A stretch of DNA of 64,000 nt from Deferribacter autotrophicus (GTDB taxonomy: Bacteria; Chrysiogenota; Deferribacteres; Deferribacterales; Deferribacteraceae). The notes below the pieces were generated by a model. It ran no database searches, was not told the origin of the DNA, and was given only the letters and a program-made list of their open reading frames with translations. Below, one piece after another: positions 11,529 through 21,539 of the stretch. Numbering within the stretch: the stretch's first letter is position 1; each line of letters opens with the position of its first letter. A program made the position numbers and the translations under genes. Location: the NCBI RefSeq assembly GCF_008362905.1, contig NZ_VFJB01000006.1, positions 124,001-188,000 on the forward strand, given 5' to 3'.

Positions 11529-12587
11529 ATGGGGATTATTTCTGCTATACTTGTTTTTGGTGTGTTAGTTTTTATACATGAGTTTGGACATTTTATTTTT
11601 GCTAAACTGTTTGGTGTAAAAGTTTTAAGATTTTCCATAGGCTTTGGTCCTGTGATTTTTGCTAAAAAGTGGGGCGAGACAGAATATGCTCTTTCATTAA
11701 TTCCTTTGGGTGGATATGTGAAAATGTATGGGGAAAATCTGGAAGAAGGCATTGATGAATCAGATAGAGATAGAGCGTTTCTCGAAAAACCTGTTTGGCA
11801 TAGGTTTTTTATCGTTTTTGCGGGGCCATTGTTTAATTATTTGTTAGCAATCTTTGTTTTCGCGCTACTGTTTGTTGCAGGTGTAAATGAGTTTTTGCCT
11901 GTTGTGGGGGAAGTTAAAAAGGATATGCCTGCATATTCGGCTGGGATTAAGACAGGTGATAAAATTCTTGAGATTGATGGTAGACCTATTAAGTATTGGG
12001 ATGAAATGAGTCAGTATATTAAGGGGAAAGCAGGTGAAAAAATTGTTTTAAAAATAGAGCGAGACGGGAAAATCTTAAATATAGAAGTAGTGCCTAAAAA
12101 AACAGTAGTTAAAAATATTTTTGGTGAAGATAAAGAAGTTGGATTGGTAGGAATTGTTCCAAAAGGTGATACAGTTTTAGTTAGATATAATCCGGTAAAA
12201 GCAATTATTTTGGGGTTAGAAAAAACAAATGAAATTACAAAATTGACCCTTGTTGGAATTGTTAAAATTATACAAAAAGTGGTGCCTGCAGATAATATTG
12301 GTGGACCAATTATGATTTTTCAGATGGCAAAACAGACAGCAGAGACAGGGGTTGCAAGTCTATTGGCATTTATGGCTGTAATAAGTATTAATCTTGCTAT
12401 TTTAAATCTTTTGCCAATTCCTGTGCTAGATGGTGGACACCTCTTTTTCTATATTATAGAGATAATAAGAGGTAGACCTGTTAGCGTAAGGGTAAGAGAG
12501 ATAGCACAATATATAGGATTAGCTCTATTGATAGCACTTATGTTTTTTGCTTTTTATAACGATATATCAAGGATTGTTAGCAAATAG
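11529..12587 (+). CDS. rseP: Site-2 protease RseP (zinc metalloprotease)
   Basis: Intramembrane M50 metalloprotease; in model bacteria it cleaves anti-sigma factors such as RseA and clears remnant signal peptides. The zinc site HEFGH lies in the first TM helix (about residue 19). One PDZ domain spans about 110-190, and the third zinc ligand is in PIPVLDGGH near residue 300. The ATG at 11529 is preceded by AAGAAGGAG; an in-frame TTG just upstream is less well placed. The 352-aa length implies a single PDZ domain rather than the two of E. coli RseP. No anti-sigma gene is nearby. Confidence 0.95.
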   Translation: MGIISAILVFGVLVFIHEFGHFIFAKLFGVKVLRFSIGFGPVIFAKKWGETEYALSLIPLGGYVKMYGENLEEGIDESDRDRAFLEKPVWHRFFIVFAGPLFNYLLAIFVFALLFVAGVNEFLPVVGEVKKDMPAYSAGIKTGDKILEIDGRPIKYWDEMSQYIKGKAGEKIVLKIERDGKILNIEVVPKKTVVKNIFGEDKEVGLVGIVPKGDTVLVRYNPVKAIILGLEKTNEITKLTLVGIVKIIQKVVPADNIGGPIMIFQMAKQTAETGVASLLAFMAVISINLAILNLLPIPVLDGGHLFFYIIEIIRGRPVSVRVREIAQYIGLALLIALMFFAFYNDISRIVSK

Positions 12588-12588
12588 A

Positions 12589-13212
12589 ATGATTTTGGAA
12601 AAATCTGACATACTAGATTCTAGAATTGATGAGCTTGAGTATTGTGTCTTTGATATTGAGACAACCGGTGTCCGTCCATTTGATGGAGATAGAATTGTGG
12701 AGATAGGCGCTGTAAAAATAAAGCCAGGATTGAAGATGGATTATAAAAATAAATTTCATTTATTAGTTAATCCTGGTATTCATATACCAGATAATTCAGT
12801 CTCTATCCATGGTATAACTGATAAAGATGTTGAAGATGCACCGGATGAATGTTTAGCATTTTATCAGTTTTTAGAATTTGCAAGGGGTAGTATTCTTGTG
12901 GCTCACAACGCAAAAAAAGACATGGGCTTTTTAAGACGAGTCATGAAAGATTATTCTATTAGTGACCCCTTTGACTTTGTAATTGATACTCTTACGTTGT
13001 CAAGGAAAGTTAATATTTATAATCGTTATCACAACCTTGATGCCTTGATGGAGCAGTATAATATTAAGCTAAATTCTCCATACAAAAGGCACAGGGCACT
13101 TTTTGATGCAGAACTTACCTCTGTTATTTTTAGGTTGATGATAAAAAAGTTGCTTGCAAAGAGAATGTTTACTTTAATGGAACTGCTGATTTTTCTTGAA
13201 GCTAGAGGCTGA
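12589..13212 (+). CDS. DnaQ-like 3'-5' exonuclease (DEDDh family)
   Basis: Probable proofreading-type exonuclease resembling the DNA polymerase III epsilon subunit. The three exo motifs are visible: DIETTG (Exo I), HNAKKDMGF (Exo II) and HRALFDAE (Exo III, H-x4-D). The start is uncertain. ATG 12589, just after the rseP stop, gives 207 aa but has only a weak, distant AAGGA; an in-frame TTG at 12547 overlaps rseP. Whether it is the replicative epsilon subunit or a stand-alone repair nuclease cannot be told from the sequence. Confidence 0.87.
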   Translation: MILEKSDILDSRIDELEYCVFDIETTGVRPFDGDRIVEIGAVKIKPGLKMDYKNKFHLLVNPGIHIPDNSVSIHGITDKDVEDAPDECLAFYQFLEFARGSILVAHNAKKDMGFLRRVMKDYSISDPFDFVIDTLTLSRKVNIYNRYHNLDALMEQYNIKLNSPYKRHRALFDAELTSVIFRLMIKKLLAKRMFTLMELLIFLEARG

Positions 13213-13279
13213 TTCAAAATTATAAATATTGAAATCATAAACTTGATTTTTAATTTTTTATGGAGTAATCTACAAAGTT

Positions 13280-14041
13280 ATGGGTAAAATTATTGCTGTA
13301 GCGAATCAAAAAGGTGGTGTAGGAAAGACAACCACAGCGGTTAATTTGTCTTCTGCACTTGCTATTGCAGAAGCAAAGGTTTTGATCGTGGACATGGATC
13401 CTCAGGGGAATGCTACAAGTGGGCTTGGGTATTTACCTCATGAGCTTGATAAAAGTGTATATGATGTTATTGTTGGGGACGTTGAGCTTGATGAGGTTAC
13501 TTTTGAAACAAAGATTAATAATTTGTTTTTGGTTCCAAGTAAAATAGATTTAACAGCAGCAGAAATTGAGCTTGTTACTGTTTTATCAAGGGAAACAAGA
13601 CTCAAGAGACATCTTGATAAAAAAAAGGATGACTATGATTTTATAATTATTGACTGTCCCCCATCGCTTGGTTTGTTGACAATTAATTCTCTTACAGCTG
13701 CTGATACAGTGCTCATTCCTTTACAGTGTGAGTATTATGCCCTTGAGGGATTAAGTCAGCTATTAAACACGGTAAGGCTGATAAAGGAAAATTTAAATCC
13801 TGGTTTGAAACTGGAAGGTATACTACTTACAATGTATGATCCTAGAAATAATTTGTCTAAGGAAGTTTACAGGCAGGTTAGAGAATACTTTAGAGATGAA
13901 ATGTTTAAAACAATTATTCCTAGAAATGTAAAATTGAGTGAAGCGCCGAGTCATGGGTTGCCTATTATTTCTTACGATATAAGATCAAAAGGTGCTGAAA
14001 GTTATATAGAACTTGCAAAAGAGGTGATAAGTAGAAGATGA
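13280..14041 (+). CDS. parA: Chromosome partitioning ATPase ParA/Soj
   Basis: Walker-type ATPase that binds DNA nonspecifically when ATP-bound and drives ParB-parS complexes apart. The deviant Walker A KGGVGKTT is at residues 11-18, MDPQGNATSG follows, and DCPPSLG is the Walker B. At 253 aa it is the short chromosomal type without an HTH. The stop overlaps the parB ATG by 4 nt. The upstream 67-nt gap separates it from the exonuclease gene. I saw no parS consensus in the window. Confidence 0.97.
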   Translation: MGKIIAVANQKGGVGKTTTAVNLSSALAIAEAKVLIVDMDPQGNATSGLGYLPHELDKSVYDVIVGDVELDEVTFETKINNLFLVPSKIDLTAAEIELVTVLSRETRLKRHLDKKKDDYDFIIIDCPPSLGLLTINSLTAADTVLIPLQCEYYALEGLSQLLNTVRLIKENLNPGLKLEGILLTMYDPRNNLSKEVYRQVREYFRDEMFKTIIPRNVKLSEAPSHGLPIISYDIRSKGAESYIELAKEVISRR

Positions 14042-14892
14042 GTAAGAGAAACCCTTTAGGAAGAGGTTTGGAGTCTTTGATTCCCTCTAAAAATGATAAT
14101 AAAGATGAAAGAAAAATTGTTAAAGAAATTGATGTCGTAGACATCAAACCAAATGAAAACCAACCTCGTAAGATTTTTGATAGGGAAAAACTTGAGGAAC
14201 TTGCTGCTTCTATAAAATCTAAAGGGGTCATACAGCCCATATTAGTGGAAAGAGTAGAAAATGGGTATGTAATTTTAGCCGGTGAAAGGAGATGGAGAGC
14301 AGCTGCCCTTGCAGGATTAAAAAAAATACCAGCTATTGTTATAGACAAAACCACGGAGCAGGAAAAAATTGAAATAGGTTTGATTGAAAATATTCAGAGA
14401 GAATCTTTAAATCCTGTTGAGTTGGCTGAAGCATTCAAGACACTTATGGAAAGGTATGGTTATACTCAGGAACAGGTAGCCTCAATTGTGGGGAAAAGTA
14501 GGGCGGCAGTGGCAAATACTCTCAGACTTTTAAATCTTGATGAAAAGAGTTTTCAGGCTCTAAAGGAAGGACATATTAGTGAGGGGCATGCAAGAGCGCT
14601 TCTTGGGATAGAGGATATTGAGTATCGTCTATATGTTCTTAAGGAAATTATTGAAAAAAATCTTTCTGTAAGAGATGTAGAAAAGTTAGTAAAAAGAAAA
14701 AATAAAAAAGTTCAAAATAAAGATGAGCAGAGTAAAGATGTCTTTATTATGGCTCTTGAGGAAGAGCTTGAAAACTATTTTAAAACCAAAATTGATATCA
14801 AGATGAAGAAGAAAGGCGGTGCTATTGTTATAAACTTCAATAGTAGCGATGAACTTGATAGAATCATTAATATCTTGAGAGGCGAGTTATGA
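14038..14892 (+). CDS. parB: Chromosome partitioning protein ParB/Spo0J
   Basis: CTPase clamp that loads at parS and spreads over the origin region. The N-terminal basic tail RNPLGRGLESLIPS is typical and would contact ParA. The ParB/Srx box includes ENQPRKIFD and GERRWRAA. The HTH follows around residues 125-190 (YTQEQVASIVGKSRAAVANTL). A C-terminal dimerisation domain completes 284 aa. It overlaps parA and the bactofilin gene by 4 nt each. Confidence 0.97.
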   Translation: MSKRNPLGRGLESLIPSKNDNKDERKIVKEIDVVDIKPNENQPRKIFDREKLEELAASIKSKGVIQPILVERVENGYVILAGERRWRAAALAGLKKIPAIVIDKTTEQEKIEIGLIENIQRESLNPVELAEAFKTLMERYGYTQEQVASIVGKSRAAVANTLRLLNLDEKSFQALKEGHISEGHARALLGIEDIEYRLYVLKEIIEKNLSVRDVEKLVKRKNKKVQNKDEQSKDVFIMALEEELENYFKTKIDIKMKKKGGAIVINFNSSDELDRIINILRGEL

Positions 14893-15275
14893 TAAAAGGT
14901 GGTAAACAAGAGAGTAATACTATCAACGCATTTTTAGGGAAAAACACCAAATTTGAAGGTACTTTGATTTTTGATGGCTTGGTTAGGATTGATGGTGAGT
15001 TTGAAGGTGAAGTGAAAAGCAGTGATACATTCGTTGTGGCTGAGACTGGTAAAGTCAAGGCAAACGTTGAAGCAGGAGTTGTTAAAATTTCAGGTTTTTT
15101 TGATGGAAATATTATTGCAAAAAATAAAGTTGAGTTGTATAAACCCGCAATTGTCAAAGGTACAATAAAGACTCCATCATTGATAATAGAGGACGGAGTT
15201 ACTTTCAATGGAAGTTGTGAAATGGGTAAAGATATAAATAATATTGAAAAAAAATTGGAGGAATCTAAGAAATGA
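14889..15275 (+). CDS. Bactofilin family polymer-forming protein
   Basis: Small cytoskeletal protein with a right-handed beta-helix that polymerises without nucleotide. Repeats of alternating hydrophobic and Gly residues, such as TLIFDGLVRIDGEFEGEV and VKISGFFDGNIIAK, are typical. The 128-aa length fits. The ATG overlaps the parB stop (ATGA), and the 3' end overlaps tpiA. Known: in Myxococcus xanthus bactofilins position ParAB-parS complexes; inferred: the tight parAB linkage here suggests a similar link. A membrane-binding N-terminal peptide is not obvious. Confidence 0.9.
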   Translation: MIKGGKQESNTINAFLGKNTKFEGTLIFDGLVRIDGEFEGEVKSSDTFVVAETGKVKANVEAGVVKISGFFDGNIIAKNKVELYKPAIVKGTIKTPSLIIEDGVTFNGSCEMGKDINNIEKKLEESKK

Positions 15276-16024
15276 GAAAGCCTCTAATCGTTGGAAATTG
15301 GAAAATGAATCTAACAATTTCTGAAGGAGTAAATCTTGTAAATTCTGTAATAGATGCTGGTATTGATCAACTGAAAGTGGATTATGGGTTTGCTCCATCA
15401 TTTGTTGCTTTGGGTGAGATTAAAAAATATTTAAATGATAGCCATATATTAGCTGCTCAAAATATATATTTTGAAGATTCTGGTGCATTTACTGGGGAAG
15501 TATCAGCAGACATGGTAATATCAGCTGGTGCAAATTGTGTAATTTTGGGACATTCTGAAAGAAGGCACATTTTTAAAGAAAGTGATGAGATTATTAACAA
15601 AAAGGTTCGTCAAGCTGTGGATAAGGGGTTAAATGTCATCTTATGCGTTGGTGAATTACTTGAGGAGAGAGAAGCAGGATGTGAAGTTGAGACAGTGTTA
15701 AGGCAGGTAGCTCTTGGATTGAAAGGTTTAAACTCTGATGACATGAAAAAAGTGGTAATCGCTTATGAACCTGTTTGGGCAATTGGGACAGGCAAGACTG
15801 CTAGCAAAGATGATGCTGAGACAATGCATAGAGAAATCAGGAGTTTTGTGTCAAAGCTTTATGGAGAAAATATTGCGAATGATCTTCGAATTTTATACGG
15901 TGGTAGTGTAAAGCCTGAAAATATTAAAGAGCTTATGAGTGCTGAAAATGTTGATGGCGCTCTTGTAGGTGGTGCAAGCCTTAAGGCTGAAAGTTTTGTA
16001 AAAATTTTAAAATTCTATGAATAG
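15272..16024 (+). CDS. tpiA: Triosephosphate isomerase
   Basis: Interconverts dihydroxyacetone phosphate and glyceraldehyde 3-phosphate. GNWKMN holds the substrate-binding Asn and Lys (residues 8-13); the catalytic His is in LGHSERR, the catalytic Glu in AYEPVWAIGTG, and the phosphate loops are LYGGSVKPEN and GALVGGASL. 250 aa is the standard length. It overlaps the bactofilin gene by 4 nt and is followed after 9 nt by secG, a frequent tpiA-secG pairing. Confidence 0.98.
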   Translation: MRKPLIVGNWKMNLTISEGVNLVNSVIDAGIDQLKVDYGFAPSFVALGEIKKYLNDSHILAAQNIYFEDSGAFTGEVSADMVISAGANCVILGHSERRHIFKESDEIINKKVRQAVDKGLNVILCVGELLEEREAGCEVETVLRQVALGLKGLNSDDMKKVVIAYEPVWAIGTGKTASKDDAETMHREIRSFVSKLYGENIANDLRILYGGSVKPENIKELMSAENVDGALVGGASLKAESFVKILKFYE

Positions 16025-16033
16025 AGGTGGGAA

Positions 16034-16351
16034 ATGTATTCAGTTATTATAGCCATTCATGTGTTTGTTAGTATTTTATTAATTTTGGCTGTTTTATTGC
16101 AGTCAGGTAAAGAGTCTGATTTAGGTTCAGCTTTTGGTGGTGGTTCTTCAGATACTTTCGGACCAGCTACACCTGCTAATATTATGAACAAGATTACAAC
16201 AATTCTTGTGATAGTATTCTTTTTTACTTCAATTACTCTTACTATCTTATCAAAAAACAGAACAGGAGAGTCCATTTTAAATAAAATACCAGTTTCAGCA
16301 CCAGTTCAAAACAATCAATCTTTTCCTAAGGTGCCAACACAGAGCAAATGA
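16034..16351 (+). CDS. secG: Preprotein translocase subunit SecG
   Basis: Small accessory subunit of the SecYEG channel. Two hydrophobic helices (about residues 3-22 and 53-71) flank the conserved loop containing QSGKESDLGSAFGGG. 105 aa is typical. AGAGGTGGGAA supplies the ribosome site. The stop overlaps the ATG of the peptide-binding lipoprotein gene by 4 nt (ATGA). Confidence 0.95.
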   Translation: MYSVIIAIHVFVSILLILAVLLQSGKESDLGSAFGGGSSDTFGPATPANIMNKITTILVIVFFFTSITLTILSKNRTGESILNKIPVSAPVQNNQSFPKVPTQSK

Positions 16352-17994
16352 GGTTTTTAAAGTTATTTATTATATTTTTTTTTGTAATTAATTTGTTTTC
16401 ATGCAGTGAGGGGGATAAAAACAATTCCCCTTCTGCTGAATATAAGAAAGATTCGACTGTTGAAGTCAAAGCTTATGGTGATGCCCTTGTAGAAGGGAGT
16501 ATTGGAGACGCAAGTAATCTTATTCCAATATTGGCAACAGATTCGGCATCCCATTCTGTAGCAGGACTTATATATAATGGATTGTTAAAATACGATAAAA
16601 ACCTAAATCTTGTTGGTGATCTTGCTGAAAAATGGGAAGTTTCTGAAAATAAAAAAATAATAACATTTTATTTGCGAAAAGGTGTGAAGTGGCATGATGG
16701 TGCACCTTTTACAGCGGAAGATGTAAAATTTACTTATAAGTTAATTGTTGATGATAAGACGCCCACAGCTTATGATGCAGATTTTAGATTGATAGATAGA
16801 GTGGATGTAGTTGATAATTATACAGTGAAAGTTTTTTATAAAAAAGCATATGCACCTGCACTTTCAAGCTGGACTATTTCCATATTACCTTCACATTTAC
16901 TAAAAGGGGTCGAAGTTACAAAATCTCCATTACAGAGAAAACCTGTTGGAACTGGTCCTTATAAGTTTTTGGAATGGAAGTCACAAGATCATATTACTCT
17001 AGTTGCAAATGAAGACTATTTTGAGGGGAAACCTTACGTTGAAAGGTATATTTTTAGAATAATTCCAGATACATCTTCCATGTTTTTGGAATTACTTAAT
17101 GAAAATATTGACCTTATGGGGTTGTCTCCATTACAGTATACAAAGCAGACTGAAAATCCAAGATTTAAAAAAAGTTATAAAAAATATAAATATCTTGCAA
17201 ATTCTTACACTTATATCGGTTATAATTTAAAAAATCCTTTTTTTGCAGATAAAAGGGTTAGACAGGCATTATCCTACGCCACTCCAAAAAATGATATTAT
17301 AAAAGGGGTATTATTTGGGCTGGGAGAGATTGCCACAGGTCCTTATAAACCTGGTACTATTTGGTATAACCGGGATGTGAAAAGATACGAGTATGATCTT
17401 GAAAAGGCAAAAGAGCTTTTAAAAGAAGCTGGCTGGCAGGATAGAGATGGTGATGGTATCCTTGAAAAAGGGAAAAAGAAGTTTAAAGTGACTATTTTGA
17501 CAAATCAGGGTAATTCCACCCGTAGTAGGATTGCGGAGATTGTACAGCAAAGTTGGAAGAAGATAGGAGTGGATGTGGAAATCAGAATTTTGGAATGGGC
17601 TACTTTCATTAGTGAATATATTGATAAAAGAAATTTTCAAGTGGTCATTTTGGGATGGAGTATTCCACAAGAGCCTGATCTTTATGATGTATGGCATTCT
17701 TCAAATTGTAGAGATAAAAAACTCAATTTTATCTGTTATCAAAATAAAGAGGTTGATAAACTTATTGAACTTGCAAGGACAGAGTTTGATACAGAAAAAA
17801 GAAAAGAATATTATTATAAAATCCAGGAGATTTTTGCAGAAGAGCAACCATATACATTTTTATACGTACCTGATGCACTGATTGCCCTTCACAAACGTTT
17901 TAGAAATGTTAAGCCCGCACCTGCGGGTCTTATGTATAACTTTATAGAATGGTATGTTCCAAAATCTGAGCAGAAGTATCATTTTACCCAGTAG
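16348..17994 (+). CDS. Peptide/nickel-type ABC transporter substrate-binding lipoprotein
   Basis: Periplasmic solute receptor of the SBP_bac_5 (OppA/DppA) family. The signal peptide ends in a lipobox-like VINLFSC with Cys near residue 19, so the mature protein is probably lipid-anchored. Family motifs include [24 protein letters not shown] as two blocks and FTAEDVKFT near residue 122. A GDGDGI-like loop ([11 protein letters not shown]) is near residue 370. At 548 aa it has the usual size. The permease gene begins 5 nt downstream. The substrate (oligopeptide, dipeptide, nickel or other) cannot be decided from sequence. Confidence 0.93.
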   Translation: MRFLKLFIIFFFVINLFSCSEGDKNNSPSAEYKKDSTVEVKAYGDALVEGSIGDASNLIPILATDSASHSVAGLIYNGLLKYDKNLNLVGDLAEKWEVSENKKIITFYLRKGVKWHDGAPFTAEDVKFTYKLIVDDKTPTAYDADFRLIDRVDVVDNYTVKVFYKKAYAPALSSWTISILPSHLLKGVEVTKSPLQRKPVGTGPYKFLEWKSQDHITLVANEDYFEGKPYVERYIFRIIPDTSSMFLELLNENIDLMGLSPLQYTKQTENPRFKKSYKKYKYLANSYTYIGYNLKNPFFADKRVRQALSYATPKNDIIKGVLFGLGEIATGPYKPGTIWYNRDVKRYEYDLEKAKELLKEAGWQDRDGDGILEKGKKKFKVTILTNQGNSTRSRIAEIVQQSWKKIGVDVEIRILEWATFISEYIDKRNFQVVILGWSIPQEPDLYDVWHSSNCRDKKLNFICYQNKEVDKLIELARTEFDTEKRKEYYYKIQEIFAEEQPYTFLYVPDALIALHKRFRNVKPAPAGLMYNFIEWYVPKSEQKYHFTQ

Positions 17995-17999
17995 GTAGT

Positions 18000-18986
18000 A
18001 TGTTAGCTTATATTGTCAAACGATTATTTGGGATGATTCCTCTTCTTGTGGGGATTACACTTATCAGTTTTTTGGTGATAAATTTAGCACCTGGTGATCC
18101 TGTGCAATTTCTTTCGCAGATGAATCCTAAGATATCTGAAACAGCAAGGGCAAAGTTTATAAAGCTTTATAACCTTGATAAACCGATACATGTGAGATAT
18201 TGGTTATGGCTAAAAAAACTTGTAAAACTTGACTTTGGAGAATCATTTGCTGCCGACAGAAAACCTGTTTTAGAAAAGATTAAAGAGAGGTTACCTTTAA
18301 CACTGTATCTAAATATAACATCAATGATGCTTATTTTTCTTATAGCTTTGCCTCTGGGGATACTATCTGCATATTATAAAGATTCTATTTTTGATAGAGG
18401 AGTAACTATATTTGTTTTTATAGGTTTTGCTATTCCCACTTTTTGGTTAGCACTTCTTTGTATGTATTATTTTGGAGTGATTTTGGGGTGGCTCCCTATT
18501 GCAGGATTGAAGTCTTACAATTATGAGTCATTATCAACATTTGGGAAGGTAGTGGATATTGTAAAACACACGATTTTGCCGGTAGGAATTTCCGTATTTG
18601 GTGGACTTGCAGGGCTTTCCCGTTTTGCAAGAAATAGTATGCTTGATGTTTTAAATGATGAGTATATTGAAGCTGCAAGGGCTAGAGGGTTACCTGAAAG
18701 GAAGATACTGTTTAAGCATGCTTTAAAAAATGCGTTACTACCTGTGATTACTATTTTAGGGCTATCAATTCCAGGGCTTATTGGTGGTAGCGTAATCTTT
18801 GAATCAATTTTTGGGTTGCCAGGGATGGGACAGCTTTTCTATCAATCAGTTATGATGAGGGATTATCCTACAATTATGGGGATACTTGTTATTGGAGCTG
18901 TTCTTACTTTGATTGGTAATCTCATTGCTGATGTGGCCTATGCATTGGCTGATCCAAGGATTAGGTATGGTAAAAAGGGGAAATAA
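18000..18986 (+). CDS. Peptide-type ABC transporter permease (DppB/OppB family)
   Basis: First inner-membrane permease of the importer. It begins with the DppB-type N-terminus ([21 protein letters not shown]) and the conserved block LAPGDP near residue 31. The EAA loop reads [16 protein letters not shown] near residue 222, and the C-terminus LADPRIRYG is typical. About six TM helices, 328 aa. Its end overlaps the second permease by 20 nt. Start ATG 18000 follows the lipoprotein stop closely. Confidence 0.95.
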   Translation: MLAYIVKRLFGMIPLLVGITLISFLVINLAPGDPVQFLSQMNPKISETARAKFIKLYNLDKPIHVRYWLWLKKLVKLDFGESFAADRKPVLEKIKERLPLTLYLNITSMMLIFLIALPLGILSAYYKDSIFDRGVTIFVFIGFAIPTFWLALLCMYYFGVILGWLPIAGLKSYNYESLSTFGKVVDIVKHTILPVGISVFGGLAGLSRFARNSMLDVLNDEYIEAARARGLPERKILFKHALKNALLPVITILGLSIPGLIGGSVIFESIFGLPGMGQLFYQSVMMRDYPTIMGILVIGAVLTLIGNLIADVAYALADPRIRYGKKGK

Positions 18987-19797
18987 GCTCTTTTGGATAG
19001 GATTAATTTTGGTAGGTTTATTTTTTATTATTGCTATCTTCGCACCTGTAATAGCTACCCATGACCCTTTTAAAATAGATTTAAACAATATTTTTCTACC
19101 ACCATCAAAAGAGCATTTATTTGGTACAGATGATCTTGGTAGAGATGTTTTTAGCAGGGTGGTTTATGGAACCAGAGTTTCATTGTTTGTAGGGTTTGTA
19201 GCAGTGGGGATTTCCATTTTAATAGGAACAATTTTAGGTTTAATTTCAGGCTTTTATGGTGGTTTTGTTGATGTTTTGATAATGAGATTTGTAGATATAA
19301 TGCTTTGTTTTCCATCCTTTTTTCTTATTTTAGCCGTTATTGGTTTTTTAAAACCAAGTCTTACAAATGTAATGATTATAATTGGTCTTACAAGTTGGAT
19401 GGGTGTTGCAAGGATGGTGCGTGCAGAGGTACTGAGTGTAAAGGAAAGGGAGTATGTGTTGGCAACACGAGTTTTGGGTTTGCCAACTTGGAAAATTTTA
19501 ATAAAGCATATTTTGCCAAATGTTTTTACCCCTATATTTGTTACGGCTACTTTAGGTGTAGCAGGTGCTATTCTTACAGAATCAGCACTGAGTTTTTTGG
19601 GACTTGGGGTTCAGCCGCCGACTCCTTCATGGGGAAATATATTGACTGCAGGTAAAGACAATATTATGTTTGCCTGGTGGTTGTCCTTTTTCCCAGGTAT
19701 AGCTATTTTCCTAACCGTTTTGGGATACAACTTACTAGGGGAAGGGCTGAGGGATATTCTTGATCCTAAGACCATAGATTCATCGGATAAAAAATAG
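18967..19797 (+). CDS. Peptide-type ABC transporter permease (DppC/OppC family)
   Basis: Second permease. It shows the DppC hallmarks [19 protein letters not shown] near residue 52 and the EAA loop [18 protein letters not shown]. The C-terminus [14 protein letters not shown] is standard. I start it at ATG 18967 (MVKRGNK), six bases after AGGA at 18957-18960; an earlier in-frame start at 18913 would extend far into the preceding gene. 276 aa. No ATPase genes (dppD/F type) follow, so the energising subunits must be encoded elsewhere. Confidence 0.94.
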   Translation: MVKRGNKLFWIGLILVGLFFIIAIFAPVIATHDPFKIDLNNIFLPPSKEHLFGTDDLGRDVFSRVVYGTRVSLFVGFVAVGISILIGTILGLISGFYGGFVDVLIMRFVDIMLCFPSFFLILAVIGFLKPSLTNVMIIIGLTSWMGVARMVRAEVLSVKEREYVLATRVLGLPTWKILIKHILPNVFTPIFVTATLGVAGAILTESALSFLGLGVQPPTPSWGNILTAGKDNIMFAWWLSFFPGIAIFLTVLGYNLLGEGLRDILDPKTIDSSDKK

Positions 19798-19828
19798 ATT
19801 TTAAAAAGTATTAGAAGGAGGAATAGAT

Positions 19829-20926
19829 ATGATACCAATGCTAGATATTAAAAGGGAACTAAATTTGATTGGTGATGAAGTAAGAGAAGCAGTGGAATCA
19901 TCTATAAAAGAGACAAGGTTTATATTAGGTCCAAATGTGGAAGCTTTTGAAAAAGAGGCCGCAGATTATTTGGGAGTTAAATATGCTGTTGGCGTTGCCA
20001 GTGGAACGGATGCTTTGCATCTTGCCTTGCGTGCATTGGGAGTGGAAGAAGGAGACGAAGTAATTACAGTTCCTTTCACATTTATTGCAACAGCAGAGGC
20101 AATACTTTATTGCAACGCAAGACCTGTGTTTGTAGATGTGGATAGAGAGACAATGAATATGGATGTTAAGCAACTTGAAGAGAAAATTACAGAAAAAACA
20201 AAAGTGATTATCCCTGTGCATTTGTTTGGCAATCCTGCTAATATGGATGAAATTCTTGATATTGCCAAAAGACATAATGTGAAAGTGTTGGATGATTGTG
20301 CACAATCCTTTGGAGCTGTTTATAAAGGGAAAAGAGTGGGTAGTTTTGCAGATGCAAGTGCATTTAGCTTTTTCCCAAGCAAAAACCTTGGTTGTTATGG
20401 AGATGGTGGTCTTGTTACTACTAATGATGAAGAGGTTTACAAAAATTTAAAAGCTCTTAGAAATCATGGTTCATTTGTGCGTTATTATCATGAGATGCTT
20501 GGATTTAATTCAAGGTTAGATGATATACAAGCAGCCATACTGAGGGTAAAACTAAAGTATATTGATAAATTCAATGAAGACAGAAGGAATGTAGCTGATA
20601 AATACATAAATTCTCTAAAAGGGATTGTGGATATTCAAAAAGAAAATAGTGATGGTACTCATGTGTATCATCAGTTTACAATTGTCTCAGACAAAAGGGA
20701 TAAAATTATTGAAAATCTAAAGGAGCATGAGATTGCATCTGCCATTTATTATCCTGTGCCTGTTCATTTGCAAAAAAGTTTTGAAAGGTTTGGGTATAAA
20801 AAAGGAGATTTTCCAGTTTCAGAATACTTATCTAAAAAGGTAGTTTCTCTTCCTATGAATCCTTTTCTTGAAGATGAAGAGGTGGATGTGATTATAGAGG
20901 TTGTAAAAGATAGTGTAAATGAATAG
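19829..20926 (+). CDS. DegT/DnrJ/EryC1 family sugar aminotransferase
   Basis: PLP-dependent aminotransferase acting on nucleotide-linked keto sugars. The cofactor Lys is in FFPSKNLG near residue 184, with DDCAQSFGA and GDGGLVTT flanking it. FIATAEAI and NSRLDDIQAAIL are also typical. 365 aa. It starts the envelope cluster behind a good AAGGAGG and overlaps the DUF374 gene by 8 nt. The product sugar is unknown; the neighbouring LPS genes suggest a modified sugar for LPS or O-antigen. Confidence 0.92.
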   Translation: MIPMLDIKRELNLIGDEVREAVESSIKETRFILGPNVEAFEKEAADYLGVKYAVGVASGTDALHLALRALGVEEGDEVITVPFTFIATAEAILYCNARPVFVDVDRETMNMDVKQLEEKITEKTKVIIPVHLFGNPANMDEILDIAKRHNVKVLDDCAQSFGAVYKGKRVGSFADASAFSFFPSKNLGCYGDGGLVTTNDEEVYKNLKALRNHGSFVRYYHEMLGFNSRLDDIQAAILRVKLKYIDKFNEDRRNVADKYINSLKGIVDIQKENSDGTHVYHQFTIVSDKRDKIIENLKEHEIASAIYYPVPVHLQKSFERFGYKKGDFPVSEYLSKKVVSLPMNPFLEDEEVDVIIEVVKDSVNE

Positions 20927-21539
20927 AACATTACTTAATTTAGGTTATTACTTTTTAAAAGGATATTACAAAACATTAAAATATGAAATTTATAATGGTG
21001 AAATTGTAAGCAATTTGAGAAAAGAGAAAAAGCAGATAATTTTTGCCATTTTTCATGGGCAGCTTTTCCCTTTTGTTTATCTTCACAGAAATGAAGGGAT
21101 TGTAACTATCGTATCAGAGAGTAAGGATGGGGAAATAGCTGATTTTTTTCTTAAAAAGTTTGGATTTCAAACAGTTAGAGGTTCATCCACAAGAGGTGGA
21201 GTCAAGGCAGTAATTGGTGCAAAACGGAGGATGGGGGATAATTTTGATGCTGCTGTTACAGTGGATGGGCCTAAAGGTCCTCGTTTTGAGGTTAAACCTG
21301 GGGTGATTTATCTTGCAAAAAAGAAGACAAATTTTGTAGTGCCTGCTGTTTGCAAATGTGAAAAATACAAAGAGTTTAATAGTTGGGATAGATTCATTCT
21401 CCCATATCCATTTTCAAAGGTTAAAATAATGTATGGTGAGCCTATATATTTTTCAAAAAGTATAGATGATTCGTTAATGGAAAAGGATAGAAACTTTTTA
21501 CAAAAAAGGATGCTGGAGCTTCTTGATGCTGATTTTTAG
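20919..21539 (+). CDS. DUF374 lysophospholipid acyltransferase-like protein
   Basis: Member of the DUF374 branch of the LPLAT acyltransferases (206 aa). FAIFHGQLFP carries the family His, and AVTVDGPKGPRFEVKPG is the diagnostic block near residue 108. A catalytic HxxxxD is not evident in the usual form, as noted for this branch. It lies between a sugar aminotransferase and waaA, overlapping the first by 8 nt and the second by 14 nt, so it very probably acts in lipid A or core lipid assembly. The exact acyl acceptor is unknown. Confidence 0.87.
   Translation: MNRTLLNLGYYFLKGYYKTLKYEIYNGEIVSNLRKEKKQIIFAIFHGQLFPFVYLHRNEGIVTIVSESKDGEIADFFLKKFGFQTVRGSSTRGGVKAVIGAKRRMGDNFDAAVTVDGPKGPRFEVKPGVIYLAKKKTNFVVPAVCKCEKYKEFNSWDRFILPYPFSKVKIMYGEPIYFSKSIDDSLMEKDRNFLQKRMLELLDADF

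Noticed and set aside
13213-13279. Possible parS or origin-like sequence before parA
   Set aside because: No TGTTTCACGTGAAACA-like palindrome and no DnaA-box cluster seen here or elsewhere in the window.
19305-19655. Cys-rich 116-codon frame inside the second peptide permease gene
   Set aside because: It looks like a Cys-rich protein but is a shifted reading of TGT/TGC-producing codons in a well-conserved gene.
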